Shown: positions 16,603 to 25,461, counted from the stretch's first letter. The stretch is 47,106 nucleotides of DNA from Nevskia soli DSM 19509 (GCF_000711955.1 NZ_JONR01000039.1:1-47106), one strand, 5' to 3'. The notes: generated by a model not told the origin, from the letters alone. Program-made: numbers and translations.

Positions 16603-16909
16603 GACGGACTCCAAACTTGCCAGGGGATAGGGACCTGGGCAGGTTTGTTTGTTATACACCTTGCGGCTGTATGGAAACTGAATGGAAAACGGGTGGGGTT
16701 TGGGGCGGCTTGGGAGCGGCGGTGGGGGCGGGTTTGGGGCGGGCGATGGGCGCGGATTTGGGGCATGGGCGCGTTCCGCGGCGCGCGGGAGGTGGGTCGT
16801 GGAACTGACCTGAGGGGATTGATTGGCTCTCACCTGAGACCGTCACTCGTGAAAACTGGATTCGCGCGTGCTCGGGAATGGCGCTGGAGGATGGTTCCGT
16901 GTACGGCCC

Positions 16910-16986
16910 CCTCCCTCGATACAAATCGCTTCGCGATTCATTCGGGACATTCGGAAAAGTACACCCGCTTCGCGGGTACTCGGAGC
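16910..16986. repeat. Two tandem short hairpin repeats
   Basis: The first unit contains AATCGCTTCGCGATT and the second ACCCGCTTCGCGGGT. Each is a small stem around a TTC loop with CTCGATAC or AAGTACAC to the left and (A/T)CTCGG or TTCGGGA to the right. They look like diverged relatives of the central part of the 67-bp repeat family at 3632, 6608 and 35106. Confidence 0.6.
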
Positions 16987-17026
16987 GAACGGGGGTGGTG
17001 TTGCTCTGGGGGAAGCGGCCCTTGTG

Positions 17027-17063
17027 GGCGCTGGATCAGCTTGCCACCATTTCTTGCCGGCAC
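17027..17063 (+). repeat. 37-nt dispersed repeat (three copies in the window)
   Basis: Starts GGCGCTGGATCAGCTTGCC and ends TTGCCGGCAC. It matches the reverse complement of 207-243 at 31 of 37 positions, and its first 25 bases match 41715-41739 closely. Copies lie in non-coding DNA. Its nature (decayed mobile element or structured RNA) is unknown. Confidence 0.6.
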
Positions 17064-17336
17064 TGACAACGTTGTTGATCTGCCTGACTAGCCGGCTTTG
17101 GCCCAGATCTGCCGCTCATTCCCGGAGATTACGTTGCAGATGTGGGGTTCAGTCCTCGGTCCGGGCGCCTTCGGGGGCGTAGTGACCCGGGAGATGATGA
17201 AAATCATGCTCGAATCGAGATTCGAACTCTTTTTGTCGGAGTATCCGCCTGATGGCGGCTGACGGCGCCAATCCGGATGGTCGCGAAGGTCTGCTATCAG
17301 AGGGGGGGCGCAGTGGAAAGACGGTGCGTTTACCAA

Positions 17337-19181
17337 CTAGCGAACGTTTCCGGCATCGAGGTGTTCGATGAAGATTGGCGCGGCCTCAAATCCAATAACG
17401 CGGGCATCGTCTTTCTCCCGTCCCTGCGCATCGAAGAACAGGACACTTGGAGGACCAAAAAGGCCAAAGCGCTTCAGCAATGCGCGTTGTTCCTCGGTGT
17501 TGGCGGTGACGTCCGCCTGAAGCAGCACTGCGTGTTCCAGCCGCTGCCTCACCAGCGGATCGGCAAAAGTGCTGTGTTCCATTTCCTTGCACGATACGCA
17601 CCAGTCGGCGTAGAAGTCCAGCACTACTGGGCGCCCACCAGCCGTGCGCAATGCCTCGTCCAAAGCGGACGTGCTGCTTATCGGAGCGAAGCGCATAGCG
17701 GAGGCCGGCGTAGCCAGTGTCTGTTGAGCGGCGGCATGCGCAACCAGCGGTTGCAACGGCTGCCACACGCTGTCAGCACCGGCCAGTGCTCCGGCTACTT
17801 CCGCCACCGCCATGCAGGCCAGTATCCACCCACCTGCTTTTCCAGCAACGCGGCCAATGCCGGCTTGGCGGTCCAGGCCGCTAAAGGCACCCAGCAGCCC
17901 GGCGGCAAGCGCCAGCAGTGCGGCCAGCAGCAGCATGGCCGCCGCTGGGGGAAGCACCGGCGACACCAGCCACCAAGCCACGCCCAGCAGCACCACGCCG
18001 AATGTTGTTTTCACTGACAACATCCAGGCGCCGGCTCGCGGCAGCAGTGCGCCGGCGGACAGCCCCACCAAGAGCAGCGGCACGCTCATGCCGGCTGCCA
18101 GGGAGAACAGTGCAAGCCCGCCGATGACCACGTCGCGGGTCTGGCTGATGTAGACCAGCGCCCCTGCCAGAGGCGCCGCGACGCAAGGGCCGACGATCAG
18201 GGCCGACACGCCCCCCATGAGGAACACGCCAACACCGTTGCCGCCCTTGAAGCGACCGGAGGCGAGTGTCAGGCGGGTCTGCAAGGCGCTCGGCAATTGC
18301 AGTTCGTACAGACCGAACATGGAAAGGGCCAGCCCCACCATCAATAGCCCGAAACTGCCTAGCACCCATGGATTCTGCAGCGAGGCGGCCAAGCCCTCGC
18401 CGAGCAAGCCGGCGATGATGCCGAATATGGTGTACACCAGCGCCATGCCCAGCGCATAGCTCAGTGCCAGCGTGAAGCCCTTGCGGCGCCCGACGTTGAC
18501 GCCATGGCCAACGATGATCGACGACAGGATCGGCACCATCGGGAGCACGCAGGGGGTGAACGAGAGCAGCAGGCCGGCAACCAGGAACACCGAGGCGATG
18601 CTAAGCAGATGCCCGGAGCGCAAAGCATTCTGTACGCGGGAACCGCTGCGGGGCTCGTCGGGATTTGTCGTCCCCTGAGCTGAAGCGCCGCCCATAGCGG
18701 CCTGGTCTGCGATGGCAATGGACGTAACCTGACCGAGCGGACCAAGATGCAGTTGTATTACGCGCGTCTGCGGCGGATAGCACAGTCCGGCATCGGCACA
18801 CCCTTGGTAGCCGACGCGGAGCAGCGCAGTGTGGTCGGCTGGAGTCTTCGAAGCCAGAGCAACCCTCAGGGCAAGTTGCCCGCGATAGACCTCGACATCG
18901 CGGCCAAAGCTATCGTCATGCACCATCTCGCCGTCTGGCATGCTGGTGGGCACCAGATGCAAGTCCGGCGGCAGCAGTTCCAACGAGAGCCTCTCGCGGT
19001 ACAGGTGGTACCCGGGCGCTACATCGAACTTCAGTTCCAGGACGCCATCGCCGCTGGGTGCCGCGGCAAGGACGAAGGCCTTGTCCACATCGAGGAAATC
19101 CTCCGCCCAGGCTACCGTGGCAGCCAGGGCCAGCACACCACAAAGGGCTGTCAAAGCGCTCTTCAACCATGATTCTTCCAT
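17337..19181 (-). CDS. dsbD: Thiol:disulfide interchange protein DsbD
   Basis: A 614-aa inner-membrane reductant conduit with all three DsbD parts. The periplasmic alpha domain (about residues 27-150) holds the Cys pair C128/C134 in GCADAGLCYPP. A membrane domain of about eight helices follows, with redox cysteines in LSFTPCVLPMVP and VGPCVAAPLAG. The C-terminal thioredoxin-like gamma domain has WCVSCK (C528/C531). Electrons pass from cytoplasmic thioredoxin to periplasmic partners, here plausibly the TlpA protein and cytochrome maturation. The ATG at 19181 follows AGGAGG and starts the signal peptide. It is the last gene of the nine-gene minus-strand unit, 46 bp after apbE. Confidence 0.93.
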   Translation of the reverse strand: MEESWLKSALTALCGVLALAATVAWAEDFLDVDKAFVLAAAPSGDGVLELKFDVAPGYHLYRERLSLELLPPDLHLVPTSMPDGEMVHDDSFGRDVEVYRGQLALRVALASKTPADHTALLRVGYQGCADAGLCYPPQTRVIQLHLGPLGQVTSIAIADQAAMGGASAQGTTNPDEPRSGSRVQNALRSGHLLSIASVFLVAGLLLSFTPCVLPMVPILSSIIVGHGVNVGRRKGFTLALSYALGMALVYTIFGIIAGLLGEGLAASLQNPWVLGSFGLLMVGLALSMFGLYELQLPSALQTRLTLASGRFKGGNGVGVFLMGGVSALIVGPCVAAPLAGALVYISQTRDVVIGGLALFSLAAGMSVPLLLVGLSAGALLPRAGAWMLSVKTTFGVVLLGVAWWLVSPVLPPAAAMLLLAALLALAAGLLGAFSGLDRQAGIGRVAGKAGGWILACMAVAEVAGALAGADSVWQPLQPLVAHAAAQQTLATPASAMRFAPISSTSALDEALRTAGGRPVVLDFYADWCVSCKEMEHSTFADPLVRQRLEHAVLLQADVTANTEEQRALLKRFGLFGPPSVLFFDAQGREKDDARVIGFEAAPIFIEHLDAGNVR

Positions 19182-19227
19182 TCTTGCCTCCTGCGTCGGG
19201 TGCAAATGCCCGGTATCGATACGAAAA

Positions 19228-20178
19228 TCACAGACCTTGATGCAGCACCTCGCCCGCGGCGTCGACCGCCAGGAAGGCCACTTTCTGGCTGCGCAGAAAA
19301 TCGGCCGCGTCGGTTCGCAGCAACATGGCAATGGTGCTGAGAGCACCCGCCGCAAGGCACAGCGGCGCCGCCACGCTGACCGACCTCCAATACTCCACCG
19401 GCCAGCCGCTGCGCGGGTCGAGTATGTGGCAGTAGCGGCGGCCGTCGACCTCCATGTAGCGCTCGTAGTCACCGCTGGTGGCGAGCGCGCCGCCGCCCAG
19501 CGCTACCCCGGCGATGGTGCCTTCGGGCTGGCGCGGATGCTGGATGCCGAGCTGCCAGGACGCGCCGCCGGGCCGCGGTCCAATGATGCGGATGTCACCG
19601 CCGAGATTGACCAGGCCGTGGCGGATTCCTGCATCGAACAGCAGCATCGCGGCGCGGTCGGCGGCGTATTCCTTGCCGAAGCCGCCGAAATCCAGCTCCA
19701 TGCCCGGCCGGCGCAGCTCGACGGCGCGCTGTGGGGCTGTGGCACTGGCCTCGCCCCAGCGCACCAGGTGCCAGCCCACAAGCGGCAGCAGGGCGTCGAG
19801 TTGCGCCTGCTCGGGTAGCCGCCCGGAGCGGAAGTTCCAGGCGCGGCGCAGCACGCCGCTGGTGATGTCGAACAAGCCGCCGCTCTGCCGATACAGGCTG
19901 GAGGCGAAGTCGAGCAGCCCGGCCGTCTCCTCGTCCACTTCCATGGCCTGGCCGCTGCCGGCGGCGGCATTGATCCGCGATACCACGCTGTCGACCCGAT
20001 AGCGCGAGTACTTGACTTCGATGCGCCGCACTTCGGCGACGGCGGCATCGATCGCGCGGCGCGCCACGTCTTCGTCCACGCCGGCCACGCGAATCTCGGC
20101 CTTGCAGGCCATCACCGCGAATTCCGCCAGCGTATCACCGCCGTCGCCGTTCACAAACTGGTCTCCACGCAGCCTCAC
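19228..20178 (-). CDS. ApbE-family FAD:protein FMN transferase, atypical
   Basis: A 316-aa member of the ApbE family, which normally attaches FMN from FAD to a Thr/Ser of periplasmic proteins. Recognisable parts are YSRYRVDSVVSRIN, SGGLFDITSG, ELDFGGFGKEYAADRAA, LVNLGGDIRIIG and HILDPRSGWPV. Three things are unusual. No signal peptide or lipobox is visible. The usual KG in GGxAKGYAxD is KE. The metal-binding motif ADALxT reads AGALST (about residues 277-282), with Gly in place of the Asp. The GTG at 20178 is my choice; a GTG at 20154 with GGAGA upstream is equally possible. No target with a D-x-x-[TS]-G-[AS]-T flavinylation motif was found in the neighbours, so the role in this operon is open. 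Confidence 0.82.
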   Translation of the reverse strand: MRLRGDQFVNGDGGDTLAEFAVMACKAEIRVAGVDEDVARRAIDAAVAEVRRIEVKYSRYRVDSVVSRINAAAGSGQAMEVDEETAGLLDFASSLYRQSGGLFDITSGVLRRAWNFRSGRLPEQAQLDALLPLVGWHLVRWGEASATAPQRAVELRRPGMELDFGGFGKEYAADRAAMLLFDAGIRHGLVNLGGDIRIIGPRPGGASWQLGIQHPRQPEGTIAGVALGGGALATSGDYERYMEVDGRRYCHILDPRSGWPVEYWRSVSVAAPLCLAAGALSTIAMLLRTDAADFLRSQKVAFLAVDAAGEVLHQGL

Positions 20179-20186
20179 CCCCTCCC

Positions 20187-20212
20187 GGGGGCCGCCGCGA
20201 GCGGCGGCCCCC
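20187..20212 (-). promoter_or_regulatory. Strong GC hairpin between the DUF3570 and apbE genes
   Basis: Twelve bases (GGGGGCCGCCGC) are followed, after GA, by their perfect complement. It lies in the 55-bp gap just upstream of the apbE start. There is no T run, so it is better read as a processing, stability or partial-attenuation stem than as a full terminator. Confidence 0.5.
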
Positions 20213-20233
20213 ACCGGCGACGTGCGGCCGCCT

Positions 20234-21424
20234 TCAAAAGCGGTAGGACAATCCAAATTCGAAAGCAACATAACGGAAAGGAACCAGGCCCGGCGATCCC
20301 TGTCCGAACAAGCGCCAGGCGGCGCGCTCTTCGTGATAGTCGCCTTTCAGGTTGGTGGACCAGTGCGGCGAAATGATCCAGTCGACGCGTCCGCCGGCGG
20401 TGATGCCGCCGAACGCCGAGACACGCTGGTCCAGTGAGGAGTAGCTCCCCGGCGGAATGTTCGGAAAGCGGTTCTGATCGCCGTTGGGCGGATCGATGTA
20501 AAAGCTGGCCGCGCTCTGCGTGTAGTAGCTCAGCGAGGGCGAGACGCTGAATGACTCGCCCAGCGGCTGCACCCATTCGAGCTGGATGGTATGCGCGTGC
20601 ACCTGGTTGCTGTCGCGATAGTAACGATAATTGGTGCGCAGGGTCGAGCCCCAGTCCTCGAACTGGTGATTCCAGCGCAGTACGGCGGTGCCCTGGTCGT
20701 GCTTGCCCGGCCGGTTGTCGAACAGCTTGTAGGGATCGTCGTAATAGCCATTGCCGATGCTGTAGCCAAGCTGCAATTGCACCAGGTCGAACGGATCCAG
20801 CGCCTGCGTCACGCCGGCCAGGAACTCGCGGGTGTGCTTGTGCGCGTCGACCACGATGTGGTTGACCGGATTGATGGTGTCGATCGAGGCGCCGGCGCCG
20901 AAATTGAACGTGGTGTTGTTGTCCTCGGTGGAGAAGCTCGCGTCGGCGGCGAACGCGTTCGACTCGTAGTCGTCCTCCTTGGAATGGCTTGCCGAAAAGC
21001 TGAACTGGCTGCGCGAGCGGTAGTAGGTGACCTTCGCGTCCTCGGCGATGCGCCGGTCGAACATGTGCGAGGCGCCGGATACCGAGGTGTAGTAGCGCGG
21101 CGACGCGCCGGACACGACGTCGAGCACGGCCGACCCCGCCAGCGACCAGTTGGCGCCGATCGGCGTCATCAGATACAGCGAGGGTGCATCGACGTGGATG
21201 CGCTGCAGGCCACTTTGCGAGTCCTGGTAGTGCAGTTGCTTGTAGGCGATGGTGGCGTGTTCCGGCGCCGAGTCGGCATACACCGCCGGCGCGCCGAGAC
21301 CGGGCAAGGCCAGCGCCGCCAGAAGCACGCCGCCGACCTTGCCCCGCTCCGGCGGCGTCGCCTCCGGCGTTGCGGCCCCGGAATCGCGCGGATCAGTTGC
21401 AGCCACAGCCGCCTCCGTCGACAC
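20234..21424 (-). CDS. DUF3570 domain outer-membrane protein
   Basis: A 396-aa protein. After a hydrophobic N-terminal segment (GGVLLAALALPGLGAPAVYA, about residues 31-50), it is made of alternating beta strands rich in Tyr, Phe and Asp/Asn. It ends SYRF, the terminal-aromatic signal of outer-membrane barrels. Segments such as HYQDSQSGLQRIHVDAPSLY and SHSKEDDYESN match DUF3570. The family has no known function but recurs beside DUF4266, TlpA-like and ApbE proteins. It starts with GTG inside the DUF4266 gene (32-bp overlap), which implies coupled translation. Confidence 0.85.
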   Translation of the reverse strand: MSTEAAVAATDPRDSGAATPEATPPERGKVGGVLLAALALPGLGAPAVYADSAPEHATIAYKQLHYQDSQSGLQRIHVDAPSLYLMTPIGANWSLAGSAVLDVVSGASPRYYTSVSGASHMFDRRIAEDAKVTYYRSRSQFSFSASHSKEDDYESNAFAADASFSTEDNNTTFNFGAGASIDTINPVNHIVVDAHKHTREFLAGVTQALDPFDLVQLQLGYSIGNGYYDDPYKLFDNRPGKHDQGTAVLRWNHQFEDWGSTLRTNYRYYRDSNQVHAHTIQLEWVQPLGESFSVSPSLSYYTQSAASFYIDPPNGDQNRFPNIPPGSYSSLDQRVSAFGGITAGGRVDWIISPHWSTNLKGDYHEERAAWRLFGQGSPGLVPFRYVAFEFGLSYRF

Positions 21425-21614
21425 CGTAGCCGCCGGACGCGGCGGCCTTGCTCGCGGCGATATGCTGGTCGAAGCGCTCCCCCAGGGGATCGCGCCCCAT
21501 GTTCATGGCGGGCTTGGCCAGCTCGCCTTTCTCCCAGGGTTTGGGCGGATGTACGCAGGCGCTGCAGAGCACCGCGACGGACGCGCACAGTATCATCCTC
21601 GCCGAGATCCTCAC
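21393..21614 (-). CDS. DUF4266 small lipoprotein with Gly-Cys tail
   Basis: A 73-aa lipoprotein. The signal peptide ends in the lipobox LCSAC (Cys20). The mature part carries WEKGELAKPAM, DPLGERFDQHI, the conserved core of DUF4266, and ends GGYGVDGGGCGCN, with two Cys near the C-terminus. The constant Gly/Cys tail suggests a bound metal, a thioether or a disulfide partner, perhaps served by the neighbouring TlpA and DsbD. Its ATG overlaps the tlpA stop (ATGA), and its 3' end overlaps the DUF3570 gene. Confidence 0.85.
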   Translation of the reverse strand: MRISARMILCASVAVLCSACVHPPKPWEKGELAKPAMNMGRDPLGERFDQHIAASKAAASGGYGVDGGGCGCN

Positions 21615-22132
21615 GGCTTGGCCTCCGGGTGTACGCCCAATGCGGCTTCGATGCTGGCTTCGAGTTCCTTGCGGTCGCCGTCATGGAAACTCTGGTGCAC
21701 CATCAGCACCTTGCCGTCGGATCCGATCAGAAACGAAGTCGGCATGCCCTTGACCTGATACAGGCCGGGCGTCTGCCCCTTCGGATCGAACGCCACGGTG
21801 AACTGCGCCGGCACCTGCGCCAGGAAACCTTCGGCGTCGCTTTGCTTGGCGTCGACGTTCACCGCCAGCACGCGCAGGCCGCGCCCCGCGTACTTGGCCT
21901 GGATCTCGTTCATCCACGGAAAACTCTGCCGGCAGGGGCTGCACCATGAGGCCCAGAAATCCAGATACACCAGATGTCCGGCGAACTCGGCCAGGCTGGT
22001 GCTGCCGCCGCCCTGGCTGGGCAGGCTGAACGGCGGGGCCGGCTGGTCGGGACCGAGCGCCATGGCGGACAAGCTGGCCAGCATGGTGGCGACGAACGCC
22101 AGCAGCAGGGGTTTCGATTGCGGTGACTTCAT
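21611..22132 (-). CDS. TlpA family periplasmic thiol-disulfide reductase
   Basis: A 173-aa thioredoxin-like protein with a Sec signal (hydrophobic LLLAFVATMLASLSAMA) and active site WCSPCR (C64/C67), then the cis-Pro in KGMPTSFLI. The lack of a retained membrane anchor suggests a soluble periplasmic protein. It could keep the heme cysteines of the upstream cytochrome-like protein, or the Gly-Cys tail of the DUF4266 lipoprotein, reduced with electrons from DsbD. It lies 20 bp after the JDVT-CTERM gene and overlaps the DUF4266 gene. Confidence 0.9.
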   Translation of the reverse strand: MKSPQSKPLLLAFVATMLASLSAMALGPDQPAPPFSLPSQGGGSTSLAEFAGHLVYLDFWASWCSPCRQSFPWMNEIQAKYAGRGLRVLAVNVDAKQSDAEGFLAQVPAQFTVAFDPKGQTPGLYQVKGMPTSFLIGSDGKVLMVHQSFHDGDRKELEASIEAALGVHPEAKP

Positions 22133-22152
22133 GAAAGGCTCCTGGGTTGCAA

Positions 22153-25100
22153 CTACCGATCGAGTGGAAATTTGCGTTGGATGCGCGACGGGAACTCAGC
22201 CCCTCGGCGCCGCCATAGCGCCAGCGCGGCGGCAGCCAGCATCACGGCCCATAGCGGGTCGCCCGGGCGATCGGGCGGTGCGATCGAGCAGCCGCCGGCA
22301 CCGGCGTTGGTCAGCGGCGTACCGGATACGCTCACCACGCTCGGCGCGGCGCCGGCATTGCTGCTGATTTGCAGCTGTTGCGTATTGACCGGACCGCTCG
22401 CGCCGACCATCAGCGTGCAGGACGATCCTGGCTGCAGGCTGAACGGCGCCGGCGGGCAGGTGCCGCCGCCCGGTGTGGATGCGTCCATCACCTGCAGCGG
22501 TGCGGCCGCCGCGACCTTCGTCACCTGCAGCACGCCGGCGCCCGAATTGGTCAGGACCAGAGCTTGCGGCTGCAGCGGCGCGTTGGTCGGTCCGGTGAGG
22601 TAGATCGCGGTCGGCGACAGGCTCAGCGCCGGGGCGCCTCCGGCGACACCGTTGCCGCTAAGGCTCGCCGGCGTAAGGCCGGTGGCGTTGGACACCACAT
22701 TGAGATTCGCGCTGCGCAGCCCCGCGGCGCCGGGGGAGAACACCACCGCTATGGTGCAGGCGCTGCCGGCCGCCAGGCTGCCGCCCGCGGCGCAGGTCCC
22801 TGAGGGGTCGAGCGCGAAGTCCGCCGCGTCGGCGCCAGCGATCTGCAATTGCTGGATCGCGGCGGGAGCATTGCCCAGGTTGGACAGGCTGATCGATCGC
22901 GCCGTGGACGGCGTGCCCACGCTGGTGTCGGGGAAACTCATGCTATTGCCGCTGGTCCAGCCCAGGCGGGGAGCCAGCGCCTGCACGCCGGTACCGGTCA
23001 GAGCCAGGCTGTCGGGTGAAGTGGCGGCATTGCTGAGCAGGGTCACGGTGCCGTTCAGCACACCAACCGTGGACGGCGTGAAGCTCAGCTGCAGCGTGCA
23101 GCTCGCCGCGGCGGCAAGGCTGGCCGGACAGTTGTGGAGCAGCGTGAATTGCGCCGGGCCGGCGCTGAGTCCGCTAATGGCCAGCGGCGCCGAGCCGGTA
23201 TTGCGCAGTGTCGCGCTCGCCGCCGCGGAAGTGACGCCGACGGTCTCGCTGCCCAGGTCCAGGCTCGCCGGCGCGAACACCACTGCGGGTGCCGCTGGTG
23301 GCGCTGCGATACCGCTGAGGCTGACAGTGACATTGCTGTTGCCGGCGTTGGAGCCGATGTTCAAGCCGGCGCTGCGGGTGCCGGAGCTGACGGTCGGCCT
23401 GAAGCCCAGATTAATGGCGCAGCTGGCACCGACCGCCAGGCTGCCGCCGACGGCGCAGTCGCCGCTGGAAGGCACGATGGCGAAATCGCCGGCGTCGGCA
23501 CCACCGATGCCGATGGTACTGAAGCTGAGTGTGGCGGAGCCGCTGTTGCTCACGGTCAGCGTCTTGGCTGCGCTGCTGGTGTTGATGGCCTGCGCCGGGA
23601 AGCTGAGTGACACGGCGTTGACCGACAGCTGCGGCATCGGCACCGCCGTGCCCGTACCGTTGAGTGTCACCTGCGACGGGCTTCCGGCGGCGTCGTGGGT
23701 GATGCTCAGCGCCGCCGCACGCGCGCCCTGCGCGCCCGGCGTGAAGACGATCTTCACGATGCACGAGGCGTTGATGGCGACGCTGCCGCTCGCGGCGCAG
23801 GTACTGCCCGAGGCAATGGTGTAGTCGGCGGCGTCGGCCCCGCCAAGGGCCACCGCGCTGAGCGCTAGCGGTGCCGTGCCGGTGTTGCTCAGGATCACCG
23901 TCTGCGCTGCCGAGGGCGTGCCCACCGTCTCGGAGAAGTTCAAGGTGGCGGGCGCCAGCTGCGCCACCGGCGTGGCCGCCGTGCCGCTGCCGGACAGGGC
24001 CACCGTGGACGGACTGCCGGCCGCATTGTGGGTGATCGAAAGGGTGCCGCTGCGGCTACCCGTCGCCTGCGGCTGGAACTTGAGCAGCACGGTGCAGGAG
24101 CCGCCCGCGGCGACCGGCGTCCCCACGGCGCAGCTGCCGCCTGACACCGCGAAGTCGGCACTGTTGGTGGCGATGGCGGCAAGTTGCAACGCGGCATTGC
24201 CGCCGTTGCTGACCGTGACGGTCTGTGCCACGCTTTGCTGGCCCACCACCACCGAGCCGAAACTGAGCGACAGCGGCGACGCGCTGGCCGCCGGCTGTAC
24301 CGCGCTGCCGCTGCCGCTGAGATTCAGCGTCTGCGCGCCGTTGCTGGCGTTGGAAGCAAGGCTCACCGATGCGATGCGCGAACCGGCGGCCTGGGGCGTG
24401 AAGGTGATACTGAGTGTGCAGCTCCCGCCCGCAGCCACCGCGGTGCCGACGGCGCAGCTTCCGCCGCGGCTGAAGTCGGCCGCGTTGCTGCCGCCAACGG
24501 TGATGGCGCTGAAATTCAGCGCCGCGGCGCCGCTGTTGCGGACGGTGACGCTCTGCGCTGCGCTGCTGGAGCCTACCGCCTGCGCGGCGAAGGTCAAGGA
24601 GCTTGCGGAAAGCGAGATGGTCGCCTGCGCCGCCGTGCCGGTGCCGGAGAGGCCGACGCTGCTGGGCGAGTTCGGTGCGTTGTGGGCGATGGTAAGACTG
24701 CCGGTGCGGCTGCCACTGCTTGCGGGACTGAAAGTCACCAGCACGCTGCAGCTCCCGCCGGCGGCGACGCTGCCGGCGGCGGCGCAGGTGCCCCCGGCCA
24801 CCTTGAAGTCGGCAACGCTGGCCGCGATCGAGCTGATGGACAGCACTGCACCGCCGGTGTTGGACAGGGTCACTGTCTGGCTGGCGCTGCTGGCGCCGAC
24901 CGCGGTGGAGGGAAAACTCAGCGCGGCCGGCGAAACCGCGGCGTTGGGCCCGTTGGCGGCCGCGGGATTGCCGATGTACGCGGCGATGTCGGCGATGTCG
25001 CTGGCGCTGAGCGTGCCCTGGTAAATCCCCATCCCACCCTTGCCGTTGTTGATGGCGTTCTGAATAACGGTGGGATTGTTGGCGCCCCTCTGGATGTTGT

Positions 25101-25323
25101 TGTTGTTCTGCGTCGGGTCCGGCCCGTGGCAGGAGCCGTTGGCGCAGGAGGTGCCGCCGCCGCCCGGGGTGTTGTTGTAGAGCAGCTTGCCGTTCGCCGC
25201 GCTGGCGGCCCAGGCCGACGGCGCGCTCAAGGCTGCTACTACCACCAGGGCCATCACGGCACGGAATCCTCGTACCCGGGGGCGGCGACCATGCGGTCCC
25301 CGCATCAGTGAGAAAGTACTCAT
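22153..25323 (-). CDS. Exported cytochrome c/ASH-repeat protein with JDVT-CTERM-like tail
   Basis: A 1056-aa exported protein. The signal peptide (about residues 20-40, ends AWAA) is followed by a small cytochrome c-type domain (about 41-120) with heme motif CANGSCH (C60, C65, H66: a CX4CH spacing) and a candidate axial Met98 in GMGIYQG. Eight choice-of-anchor-D/ASH-type Ig-like repeats of about 105 aa follow, each starting like LSFPSTAVGASSASQTV and containing ADFxxxxGxCA and GSxxxGxSCxxxxxFxP, with two Cys per repeat in most. The end, GGCSIAPPDRPGDPLW, then a helix, then WRRR, fits the JDVT-CTERM sorting signal: invariant Cys1012, helix, Arg cluster. A 16-residue tail follows the Arg cluster. 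The Cys is presumably lipidated or cut after by the protease encoded just upstream. Confidence 0.85.
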   Translation of the reverse strand: MSTFSLMRGPHGRRPRVRGFRAVMALVVVAALSAPSAWAASAANGKLLYNNTPGGGGTSCANGSCHGPDPTQNNNNIQRGANNPTVIQNAINNGKGGMGIYQGTLSASDIADIAAYIGNPAAANGPNAAVSPAALSFPSTAVGASSASQTVTLSNTGGAVLSISSIAASVADFKVAGGTCAAAGSVAAGGSCSVLVTFSPASSGSRTGSLTIAHNAPNSPSSVGLSGTGTAAQATISLSASSLTFAAQAVGSSSAAQSVTVRNSGAAALNFSAITVGGSNAADFSRGGSCAVGTAVAAGGSCTLSITFTPQAAGSRIASVSLASNASNGAQTLNLSGSGSAVQPAASASPLSLSFGSVVVGQQSVAQTVTVSNGGNAALQLAAIATNSADFAVSGGSCAVGTPVAAGGSCTVLLKFQPQATGSRSGTLSITHNAAGSPSTVALSGSGTAATPVAQLAPATLNFSETVGTPSAAQTVILSNTGTAPLALSAVALGGADAADYTIASGSTCAASGSVAINASCIVKIVFTPGAQGARAAALSITHDAAGSPSQVTLNGTGTAVPMPQLSVNAVSLSFPAQAINTSSAAKTLTVSNSGSATLSFSTIGIGGADAGDFAIVPSSGDCAVGGSLAVGASCAINLGFRPTVSSGTRSAGLNIGSNAGNSNVTVSLSGIAAPPAAPAVVFAPASLDLGSETVGVTSAAASATLRNTGSAPLAISGLSAGPAQFTLLHNCPASLAAAASCTLQLSFTPSTVGVLNGTVTLLSNAATSPDSLALTGTGVQALAPRLGWTSGNSMSFPDTSVGTPSTARSISLSNLGNAPAAIQQLQIAGADAADFALDPSGTCAAGGSLAAGSACTIAVVFSPGAAGLRSANLNVVSNATGLTPASLSGNGVAGGAPALSLSPTAIYLTGPTNAPLQPQALVLTNSGAGVLQVTKVAAAAPLQVMDASTPGGGTCPPAPFSLQPGSSCTLMVGASGPVNTQQLQISSNAGAAPSVVSVSGTPLTNAGAGGCSIAPPDRPGDPLWAVMLAAAALALWRRRGAEFPSRIQRKFPLDR

Positions 25324-25461
25324 TGTTTTGCCTTGGCGTTGATTGGACCCGGCACGGGTTGCGGCCGGACGTCATGGGCACAACGGGGCGCGTGCGTCTT
25401 TATTCCAGCGCAGGGATCGGCGGCGGGCACCAACCGATGAACGGCGGGTGACGATCGGTGC

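Larger units (their letters stand above)
16603..17336. other. 734-bp intergenic stretch with repeats
   Basis: I find no convincing gene. It holds the promoter region of the Gly/Tyr-rich gene, a pair of short hairpin repeats (16910-16986), the second copy of a 37-nt repeat (17027-17063) and a 16-bp near-palindrome TCGAATCGAGATTCGA at 17210-17225 followed by CTCTTTTT. That last element could terminate rightward transcription weakly. Confidence 0.5.

Noticed and set aside
17088..17336. Minus-strand ORF directly after dsbD
   Set aside because: It starts with TTG right at the dsbD stop, has no ribosome site or family features and covers a near-palindrome; likely chance.
22652..25024. Two long plus-strand ORFs opposite the ASH-repeat gene
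   Set aside because: They mirror the repeat structure of the minus-strand gene and lack any domain or plausible start.
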